Assembly (NCBI GenBank): GCA_030695905.1
Contig: JAUYOL010000003.1
Span: 1-37,597, forward strand
Source: Candidatus Omnitrophota bacterium
Lineage (GTDB): Bacteria; Omnitrophota; Gorgyraeia; 2-01-FULL-45-10
Direction: 5' to 3'
Length of the DNA stretch: 37,597 nucleotides
A program made the position numbers and the translations under genes. This document shows, one piece after another, positions 24,381 through 36,300 of the stretch. The number at the start of each line of letters is the position of its first letter. Position 1 is the first letter of the stretch. The notes beneath the pieces are model-generated. The model worked only from the letters and a program-made list of their open reading frames with translations, did not search any database and was not told where the DNA came from.

Positions 24381-27300
24381 TTATGCTGCCGTGCGTATTA
24401 TCTCAATGGCCTCTATATACGACCTTATTTCTTTTTCATAATCTATCGGGATCGCGCGCGGCAAATATTTGAATATGCCCCGCACGTCATCTTTTGATAC
24501 ACCCGGTATTATTATCTCCCCGGTGCCGGCAAGCACTATTTTCAGCAATACCTGATATGAATTCATGGCAGGATACATCTCTTGGCCATTCATATCTATG
24601 GGCTGTATTTCAAGGAGTTTGCTTTTAGCGACTTTTTCGTCGGCAAACTCACCTGCCGCGGCCCTAATACCGATGCTTTCCGCCTTCAAGCCTGTCTGAA
24701 AAGCGGCTATTTCGGCAACTATATGCTCATACTTTTTGCCTCTCTTATCGATAAATCGCAGATCATCAATATTACCCCTATACCCGCACGCCTTTACAAA
24801 TCTCTTCGCGGAATCGATATCTTTTAAGGTATCACCATATATGAATACGTTGACTATGCCCTGCTTTTGGGCTGTTTCGATATTGTCGAACGTAAACGGA
24901 TCAAATTTCGCGATCTTTTCGGTGGTAGCCACTGCTATCCTGTTATCATAATTGACGGTCTTATCTATGGCCATACCATTATAAATGCCGGCTATTTCGT
25001 GTTTGCGCTTAGCGATGAGTTTTTGTATCGCGGGAATCTGGCTTGCCAGCTCCGGCCGCGCGGCCAATACCTCCTGGGCCCGGTTAAATATATCAGCAGC
25101 GTTAACGCTCGCGATATTAGGCAGAATTGCCTTTATTGCCGCCGATAACTCTTCACGCGTATTGACGCTTACGTCATTCATGGTAAGAAGAATTTCATAA
25201 TCTACGGCTAACTTCGCCGCTTTAATATCTCCCACAAATTTCCGCGGGCTGTCTATATAGAAAATATCTTTTATAAATATGCCTCTGAAATTCCTGGCTT
25301 TGGCCAATTTAGCAAATTCATTTTCATCCATTCTCGCTACTTCCAGATTAGCCCCCGCTGCCATGAGGGCTTCCCTGACTCTTTCTTCCATAGCATCGAA
25401 TGACCCGTTTGCCGGTATACCTATAATAACATTCGGCTCCGCACGGGCCGGCTGCAACACCTCGGCTACCTTTAGTAAGGATAAGAGATAGACTCCCTCG
25501 AGACCTACCACAAGAGCCCATATGCCAATCTGTAACGGCACACTATGGATAAATGGAAGAATAGCAATCGCGATCAATGGCACCAGGAACGCCAAAAGAG
25601 GCGTAATCGCCATGCCGGGCCTTGATAGTGGCAATGTTTTCAGCACCCCGTTTCTGGCCAATATCAATTGCAGCGTACGCAATGAACGCTCTTCTTTCGG
25701 CGGATTTGCCAGTTCACTCTCGCTGCGCGGGGCAGACTCGCGCGTAACAATATCATGTATCTTCCTATCCTGGTAAATCCTATCAAAAATACCTATAACA
25801 ATATTATTCGCGACGTAATCTACCGAGCGCGGGCCTACTTCATCTACCGCGTCGGCAAGAAATGTGTCAATTCCCGCATAATCTTCCTCAACAATATTTC
25901 TCAAGAAAACATTAACATGAGGTACCCTATAGCCTGACATGCTCAAACTAAGCGGAACCTCGCCTTCTTTGATACCTAATTTCTTCATCTTCTTTGCTAT
26001 AAATAACTCGAAACCGTACCAGCTCGCCATCTCTCCGCATATTGATAATTCTTTGCGGGGCATGCCTTCAGCAGCTCTCTCCCTATTTTCATCACGTATA
26101 GTTTCGATAATAGCGGCTATCTTTTCCAGCACAACCGGCTGCAGGCGGGATAGATACTGCTTATCCAGCGGGTTATCCCTGTCCAACTTTCCATCTTTCC
26201 TGCCAAGAGCCTTACCTATAACATAGCTCGAAAGGTCATTCGTGCCTATAGAATAGAAGTCTATCTCATTGACGGCCGCGAGTAATTTAATATTATCGAC
26301 CGCCACGGATGTTTCTACCATTATTCCTTTTTTGATACTGTTGATCCTGCCTATAATGGCATGCGCTTTTTTAACATCATAGCGCGCGTCTTGCGTTATT
26401 GGGGTAGATCCCATCACGACATTTAACCTCGCGGATGCCCATACAGACTCGTCTCTGGTTATCAGATATCCGACATCATCTATGCTGCTTACCATCGGAA
26501 ACATCACCTTAAGATTATCAACGCCTAAGAGACGGGCTTCCATTATGGCTTCAAGCTGAATGAGCAAAATGTCTCTGCCCAAAGGTGACTTGTAAAATTC
26601 CATTCCGCTTAAGTTTTTAACCTTCTGGAGTATAAGGTTCTTTTTATCCGGCTGAAGATCAAGAGTCCTTATTGTAACAGGCGCGCCTTGAGCAGCCCGC
26701 GCGATTCTCAAGAAATATTCCCGCAGGTGATCCTTTAGTTGTTCACGCTTCTCTTCGGCGGGAGATTCAAGGTATTCCCTGACTATTCTATTGCCCTTAA
26801 TGTCAGGCCTTTGGGGTTCAAAAATGTTTTCATCCGTAAATAGGTATTCTGTCCTCACGAGGCCCACGCCCGCGGCCTTGTATTTTTCAATACCCTCCTG
26901 TATCTCGGTTTCGCTATCCGCGTTAACATATAAGCTGGTAGTAGTCTCTGTCTGGCCTATTGGGACATTCTCACATCTATCTTTTGTCTGCTGCATGGCA
27001 AATGTATCAAACGCCACTTCCCGCAGCAATATGCCATAAGAAACTTTTACCGTGGACAAGCTGGGACGAAGAACAACCTCTCCATTTCCAGCCACGTCGG
27101 ACCGCATAAGAACCATGCGGGAAATTACCTTGCCCTTACGGGCCTTGCTCTCTTTTATAATCCTGGATATTTCATTGATGAAAGCCTTGCTATTCGGCAC
27201 ACCCTTGACCTTAAGGCTATCCGGCACATCAATAACGATAACAGGAATACCCTTATTTTTCGCATATATAGCGCCATGCGAGGTAGTTGCACCTTCAACC

Positions 27301-30300
27301 GTTACTATTCCCTCGATATCGTATTTTTTGCTTAAGGCATTTATCTCCAAAGGATCTATAAATTCGGCGAATATGATCAGCGGCGCTTTCTTTTCAATGT
27401 CCCCTATCGCCCGAATTCCCAATGCCTGGCTGTCATAATCCCCGTCTTGATTTACCAGATTGAACCAGAATCGGGACATCGCGTTGCATATCATCTCCGC
27501 GACATCGCGCGAGTTTGACATAGTTAAAATTTCTTTATTAATTAAATCTTGCTCTTTTTCAAAATCTTCCTTTTTTATTCCATTGCTGGCATATCTGGCT
27601 TCCAAATCCTCCAGCCTTTCCTTACTCTCGGCTATCTTGTCATCCCACACCCTTATTTCCTCTCTGTTTTTCTCCAGAGTGTTTTTCAGAGTGCTGGCAA
27701 GGTGCGTTAATCCATTCATTCCCTTATGAGCATTATAATCAAAAGGCCTACTGATCATCTTTACGAACTTAAGGGCCGGATCTACCAATTTTGCGTCTTC
27801 GCCTAATTCATTCATTGTCGTTTCTAATCTGCGGATAGCCTGCTCTGCCCTTCCTTTTAAATTTTCATCTTCCTGGACATTTAAGCTCGCAGGTACTTCT
27901 ATCGGAATTTCACTTCTCTTGAGAACGGCTATTAATCCCGAAGTGGAATAAGACGGCATTGTGGCATAGCCTCTGTAATTTCTATCTGTAGTTGCCAGAA
28001 TATTTTTAAGCTTATCGATGTCCTTTTCCTTCTCCAGCTCAAAACAGTAAATTACCAATGTCACCCTTCTGTTATCAGGCAAAAATACTTCCTGGGTAAT
28101 CTTATATACGATATCGGCCGCCGGGACAGCATTTTTAACAAGACCTTCTATTCTTGTTTCTACGCCTTCTCTAAGACGCGTAGCTATAAGAACTTTTTTC
28201 TCGCCCTGTATCGGCCAATAATTAAACTGTTCGGCATCAGTGTCTACCGTAGCGCGCATAACAGCGGAAACGTCGTTCCAATGGCTAAACGGTATACCTC
28301 TCGAACCTAAAAGGTTGTGCAGGCGCAGGCGTATTCGCCCAAACCAGGTCGTCTGGCCATCTGATTCCATCTGTGAAGGCGGCTCTATATGTGTCTCAGA
28401 CGGCGTCTGGGGTTTTTTGATAACAGGTGCGGACAACTCTACAAATAACTTCTCCCAATCGCCGCGTTTAATGGATTCGTCAAGGGCCTTTATATTATTT
28501 AAATTGCCTTGAATCATATCTTTTATCATCTGTTCGGAAATTTGTGGCCGTTTGGCATAAATCCAATATATAGACATACTTATCGCCTCAAGGAACCACG
28601 CACGATAAGCGTCGGGTAAGGCCTTCAATTCCTCTATGGTTAATTTATCATCTGCATTTTCTTGATAAGTGCGCAGGTAGGCTATCAAATCTTTGAGAGG
28701 ATCGCTGCTGTTCCAATCTATATTTATCGCGCCGTTGACAAGGTCAATTATACGGGCCGTTTTTCTTGTATAATCAAAATCTATTAGTCCGGAGATATTA
28801 TCGCCTTCGAAAAGTATATTATTTGAATTGTAATCACCGTGGATAATAAGTTGGGGGAGGGCTGCATAACCATTAGTCAGAGCATTTTTCTCAAGTTTAT
28901 CAAGTTGTGATTCGAAGAAAGCCAGTTGGCCGAGATACTTCTGCAATATTTCATCTGGCAGTGAATCTCTCGCCTTGTGGAACCACGCGCGCATCTCGGA
29001 TGGATTTGATGGTTCAGCGAGGGGATATAGTCTTTCTGTAGTGGCTAAATTTAATCCTTCGGGCTGGGCACCTCTAACAGCATTATGATACAATGCCTGA
29101 ATTTTTGCGGCTTCTTTGGCCTTAGCGCCTTTAATCTCTCCCCAATTAACATGCGCACCCGGCCTAAACTCATATAATTTGTAGAAATCACTGCCTACTT
29201 TAACAAATGGTTCGCCTCCGGATGTTCTATAGAGTTGTGGAACAACTATAAATCCATTTTTCTTTAAGCGCTCTAAGAGAGAGCACTCCCATTCGATCGA
29301 AGAAGGAGTGTTTCTTAAAGAGCTTTTTACGAGGACGAATTTATCCTCATTAGTTTCAATTAATTGCGGCTGGCTTTCTGCCATTCCCGGTATTAGCTGC
29401 GTTACCTGCTTTATTTCTCCCCTTCCATATCGGGCAAATATCTGCTCAACAAGCACCGGCGGGGCCTGCGGACGGGCCTGTTCGGCAATAATAGGCTTAG
29501 CAACTGTCATGTTTGCGGTATCAACAACAAGCGCCTTATTATCGATATCTAATCTGATCGGGATAACCGTATTTGTGGCGGGTATTTCTATCGCTGTTTT
29601 AGTAAATTTAATACCGCTAATATCGGCAAGAGTCAGAGTGGCCAGCGCGGTATCTATCTTAGCGGCTTCTTTATCCGACGTAAACCAAATAAAATCTACG
29701 TTTTGACCCGCCCTCGCATCTGTTAATTTCGCCGCGAGATACATGAGATAGAACCATTTGACAATATTTTCAGGATTCATATTACGCACAAGGAATACGA
29801 GACGGCGGAATTTCATATTGTTCATGAATTGATTAAAGCCGGTAATTTCTTCTTCAGGAATATCATTGTACGCGGCTCTTACAACTTGAAACGCCATTAT
29901 TTCATATAATTCCATAGTAGACGCAGATTCCAGCCCCATCAGGTTAACGAGGCGCCCTTTGCCCCACTGGCCCTGCATTGTTCCAAGATATCCGGTATCA
30001 GTATATTTGACAAATTCTTCTAATTGATTGGCAGTAAGACGGCCCTGACCAACAGAATTTACATCACAGACATGCAGGATAAGCTGCATCTTCAAAAATT
30101 TATCTACATCGAAACCTGATTCTTTCAGGAACTTAATATCCTCGTCAGGGACAGATTCGCCCAGATATAGTTCACCGAGATCGGAATGTCTTAAGATAAG
30201 TGTCTGAATGAGTTTTATCTTATCTTCAACCATTCCTATCCTATGCAGTAGAGGTTCGACCTCGCGCGCGCCATTTATATAATGGTCCTCACCCCAGATC

Positions 30301-33300
30301 TTGCCATAGTCGTGCAGGGCAACAAAGACCTGTAATGTTTCTCTGTAAGAGGGATCTGCCATAAGCTCATCATAAACAGCCTTTACCCTTGCAAACGTTT
30401 CACGACTGAATTCTCTGCCATCCTTAGGATATCTTCTGTTATTAAAATAATCATAGCTATTATCTTCGAGCATTTGCAGGGAATGGATAACTTCTCTCAT
30501 GTGCATAAGCATATCCATGTAGGAACCATCCGCCATCTGGAACGCCGCGCCGCCTTTCACATCTTTGAGCTTACTAAGATCTGTTATGCGGTAGAAGAAG
30601 TCGAATATATTTTGTATATTGCCGGATCTAACAACATCTTGATATGATAGATAATTATCAATTTGATCTCTTATCCTCTGTATATCCTGCTGCGGGATTT
30701 CATATCGGTCGAGTTCGGGGATAGTTAATATATAATCTAACTGCGGAGGAGATAAGTTGCGAATTTCGGATTTTAGCATATATTTGTATATCCTGGAACC
30801 CTTATCTACGTCTATAAGACCCAGCAATTCGAGCATCTCGAGCTCTTTCCTTACCGTTGTTTCGGAGAACTGCCTCGATTCAATAAGCTGATTCACTGTA
30901 ACACTTTCATTTTTAAACAATTCATACATCGCCTTCAGCGCTGAACGAACCGATCCCTTGCCTCTATCTTGCGAAGGTGTTACTTTAGGAATTTTTATCG
31001 GTGAGACTGGCCAAAGAGATTTTTTCAAATTTGATAGAGACGGATTTTGCCAAATCGGTTTAATGACTTTGTCATATAACCACAACTTTCCAAAACCCAA
31101 TGCATCGAATAGCCACCCCAAAAACAAAAATACCGAAGCTAGCGCGTAACCGAACAAAGCGGGGATGGCAAATGCGACCGACACCACGGAAAAATCATCT
31201 GTAACGCCAGGGCCTTTGAGCCAATGCATCCAATCTAACCCAAATAGGTCTCCCTGCACAGCAGTGTACAAAAATACACCCACCAATACGAAGCTACCAA
31301 TAAAATATACCCATCCTAAAACTCTGGTAGCTCGTTTTTCTACATCAAGCCTTATCAGGCCTTTGAAGAAAAGAGCAAGACTTAGCGCTATGATAAAGCC
31401 CGATGCAATCCCGACAGAATAAAATACTGTAAACACTATCATAGGCACTGCAATGATTACACCTGCAATAAACCCTATCGTAAATAATTTATTGGCTAAC
31501 ATTTTTGCCCTTAAAGCAATGTCCCCTAATCCGTATTTTCTTGCTTCTTTTTTCTTCGCAAAGAATTTCTTTAGCAGATCCTTAAGTTCTTTTTTTGTTT
31601 TTATTTCTCTAAAATCATCTATGGGAATCTTATCTTTTGTACTAAACTCCGGCACCTTTTGTTTAAGGTCGTTATATAACTCACCGCCTACTCCAGCCAC
31701 ATATATCCTGAAATCATCTAACCATAAGTTCGGGAGCGATTTAATCATATTCCATGGGGTCAGGCGCTTTACATTACCTTCAAACAGATAATTTGGCTTG
31801 GAAGTCCACCACCTATAGAAGAATCCGAATGACCATGAATAGAAAATAGCTATACCCCAGATAAACGGCCAGTAGTTAGACCAGTAAAGGGCGGCTTCTA
31901 TCATAAGCTCTGTTCCTACTATAAGAGTCCATTTTCTGGCTATTGCGGCCTGTATAAAGGTCTCGCGCGCGGTTTTAGCGCCGGTCTCTTTAAAGGCGCC
32001 CCACACTACCGGTCCTTCGTCCACATTATGCGCGTTTAATAACTTATATAGATATGCCGTCCTTTTAAGCAGATACACAACTATGGGCACAGAGACAAGG
32101 TATGGGGTCACCCACGACATAAGCATGCTGCTTAATGGCTGATTGATAAAAGGCGGAAGAAGTTCTGTTACAAAAGATGAATTTGCCCAGATAGGCATCC
32201 AGTGACTAAAAAGTGCCGTTACCCAGAGAGGCGAAACCATATAAACCGCAAGCATGATACCCGCGACTACCCACATCGTAGGGATGAATCTGCCCATCAA
32301 CCGCTTTATTGTAAGAAACGCAAAAATGGATAGCGCTATGCCCCCTATCCAATAGGACTGAAAATAACACATAAGGGCTGTCGTGGTGCCCATCGTTGTA
32401 ATCGCATATACTGCTGTTTCGATTTGGTTTATCTTCCTCGGCATGTCAGGGAAACCTGCGACGGACCTTTCAAACAGTCCCTTCATGTTTCGCAGTACAT
32501 CATATATGGGGTTGGTCAGGTATGTGGCATTGGCAAAATGTAATAGGCCGAGCTTCCTCGCTATACTTACAGCACCGTAATGCTTTGTTTCTTCTTTTGT
32601 CGATATCTGGGTCATTATGACCATGGCTATGATCATGAATATAAGCAGGCCGATAGCCAGCCATTGACCGGTCGCGTTCAATATTGGACCGGCAAATATT
32701 TGCGCCATGGGAGAATTGATCCATAAGAGTATAAGTATCGGACTTATCATATAGGTAAAGCCTATTAACTTTTCCATTGCTTTAGCAAATCTCGGATGTT
32801 TTGCCTCTGACTTATGATAGGCCCAGGCCATTAACACAAGGACTCCCAATATGGTCATAACCAATAAAGCTATGCCCAGCCATTGTCCGTTTGCCAGGCT
32901 GGATAAAGTTTGCTGGCCGTATTCCTGAAGCCTCTGAATAGGCTGTATCTTATCCGCAATACCGGAGTATGTCTGGGCTATCCAGGATTGGCGCAACCAT
33001 AATACAAATATCGGGCCTATCATATACATCATAACGCATATACTCATGAGATATCTTTGCTGCATATCAACCCCGGCCGTGAAGATATGGTATATGTACA
33101 AGACAACTCCTTTCCACCATCTCATTTCGCGTTCTTCCTGGGCCTTTGCATTGGCATTGGCAGGTTCAAATATCATAGCCCGCACTGAATGCATAACCCT
33201 GCCAAAAGTGCACTCGAAGTAATCATGAGATAATTCCTGGAAATATCCGGCTAAAAATACGCCGAAATGATACATGCCTTCCTTGCCGCCGAATATCCAA

Positions 33301-36300
33301 AGACCGGCGGACATGCCTATCAATGCCCATGTACCAAAATAAGAAACTCCGAAAAAATACGCAGCTAATAATCCTAATGATGTCCCTCCTAACATACCTA
33401 TAAAATATAATCTTGGTAGCGGGGAAATAAATCTGTTTGGCCCGTACAGATAGATGCCTTCTTTAAACGGCCTCGCAAGACGCTTTAATGAAAAAGCTTC
33501 AGATATAGGTGGTTTATCGGGTCTTTTTATTCCTCTCAACCATGGTTGAATAACGATAAGGCCTTTGCCGTAGAAAGAGCTGGTAGGATTCCATGCATTA
33601 TCTTTTCTCTTTATGATCAGTCTTAAAACAAGCCCAATAAAGCCGCCTGCGCTAAATCCTATAAGAGCTAAATTTAACCCGCCAAATAGCGTTCCTAATG
33701 TAAGGCCTATTACAGAGCCTATTATCAATGAATGCCATATGGTAACAGGGGCATTACTAAGATTGAACATCATCGAATTTTCAAAGTGCGCCACAGCCTG
33801 TTGGGCTGTCGCCAAATATTGAGCATACGGAGTGCGGCTTTCGGGCGCCGGCACAAACGGTTCGGGTATGCCGATATCCGGCTCAAGGTCCGCGGTTATA
33901 TAAATATATGGCGTTACGAATGTGACTTCGGGATGCGCGGCGCCATCTTCTATTATTTTTCTTATCGGATCGACCATAGGATCAAGTTCTCTTGCCCTTG
34001 CGTCAATCTGTTCAGGCGTTGGATTTAAGTTGTCTTCCCCCATAAGTTCCTCTTTTGCTTCACGTACAAATACCGGCCTGGGATCTGGAATACCCGCGCC
34101 GTTCTTATTATCGAGCGTAAATATCGCCCAAGGGGGAAGGTATTCCCCCTCTTTTTTATCTTCCGGAGTGACAAGCTGAGCCCGTTGTGTGACCGGGTCC
34201 AGATTAGCGAGAACATCGGTGTAAAGAAGCGGTTTTTTAGGATCGAATCCTGCCGGGGACTTAAACCCTAACAGCCTCATGTCGCCCCATATTTTGTTTA
34301 TCATGGGCCTTTTCGGCATATCGTATCCTTTGGCCTCTAAAATATGGGAGCCTTTTTCGCCTGAGACGTATATGGCCCATGCCGTGCCTATAACTATACC
34401 GATAGTCATGCCAACGGCTATGGCCGATAAGGCTGAAAAACCGAATAATACCGGTAAAGATACCCAGGTTATAATGGTTGAGATAGCTGTCGCATAGGCT
34501 CCTTTTAAAAATACATCGTGAGATAGCTTATAGCCCACATGCAATTCACCGGCGCTTTCCGGCTTTACAACCCCCTGGCCTATAAGCCTTAAAAGATCGG
34601 ATAGAGAAAGGAATTTCTTGTCCAGATTTATTATGGCTCTGGCTACATCCCTATCAACATATAAAATACCCTCACTCGGGAGCAATTCCCCCTTATCACG
34701 AAACTCATTTACAATAGTCTGGACTATCTTTGCATTTGCCTCATCTTCTTCATTCGGCGGTTTCGCGTTATATACGATAAATCCTATATTGCCTTTTTTC
34801 TTGTCCCGGCAATTTCTGAATGTATCTGTTATCAGTTGTCTCAACGCCGGGTCTATCGCGCCCATAGTAGGTATTGTAATAAATGACCTATGATCTTCGG
34901 GAACGCCGTCCCTATAATCCTCATGCTCAACATTTTTCATCATCTCCTTAAGAGTGGCTTTCTTATGGAAACTCAAGACCCTTGCGAAGAAGACCCTGTT
35001 AAGCCACCATCCTAATAATGCAAACAATACCAAATCAACAAGAGAGAACTGCGGAACGATCGCAAAAAAGTTGAACGAGAAAAATCTGGCAGCTACATAC
35101 AGGGTGGCACCCGCTAAAACGGCTGCCATCTTCAGCTGGAAACGGGCCGGGAAATTAGGCGCTACTCTTCCTTTTTCGGCTGCTTCTTTCACCATGCTCT
35201 CCTTAGCTTTTGCGACGGCTGCCTTGATTTCACTGCGTTCTTTTTTCAACGCATCAATTTTATTTCGTATTCTGCCTAATATATTTCCTCTGTAAGGGCC
35301 GGCGGCACCTAGGTCAATATCCTTCTTGGCAGGCCTTAACCGCGCTACCCTGTTACGCCATTGTAATAACATCGCCAAAGCGGCAAAAAGTATCACTAAA
35401 GCGGCAATGGTCCCCGCAAATTTATCAGCATATCTTAAAATAGCTTTTTCATTTCTTTTGGCCATGCCCTCTCTGTGTTCAATGTAATCCCTAACCTCCG
35501 GCTCGCTTCCAGCCACAGTTTCTCTCATCTTTTCCTGGACCTGCTCCTCTATTTCCCACAATATATGGCCATTTATAATCCCTTTCATTTTTTTCTGATT
35601 TTCATCCAGCTCATTGCTATCTTCGGTAGGCGATGTAAATCTCTGCAGCCTTAGCTTTTCTTCCGGATCCGTTATTCCGCTGATATATTCGACTAAAGCA
35701 TCCTTTACGTCCTTCTTTGTGGGGTATCCTGTTATTTCGCCATTTATTATTTTCGCGACCAGGCTATCAGCGACAGAGCGTTCCATTAATACCAGCGATT
35801 CAATACAACCGCTCTTTCTTACTCTATATATTTCACGTAATAGTTCCGCTGTGCTCAGCGGTAAAGTAATGCCCCAATCCTTCGCGACTTCGCTGGTAAT
35901 AGCAGCGGCATCGTTAATAAGGGCTTTGATCTGGCTTCTTGAGATCCCGAGCCTATTACCGCTGCTGTCACGCTCACCTCTTTCATATTGCCTTAACAGA
36001 TTCATCCAATATTCAAGCTCGCCTTTGACTATGCCGTCTTTGTCGATATTATGTACCCTGAACATCTCATTAAAGAATTCGGGCAGAGGCATGTCTTTTT
36101 CTCCGTTGGAAAGCTTTCTTTCCACGGGCCTTGTGACCATCCTCATGATAATGTATTTGTCTATTTTTTCCCTGCTAAACATGTCCGGGGTATAATCGAT
36201 CTCGCTGAATTCCAAAGACCTTGCTATGTCTATCACAGACGCGGAGATATCGAAAAGGTCCCTGACATCTTCAACCTTTTCCGGGTCAGAAGAAAAGAGC

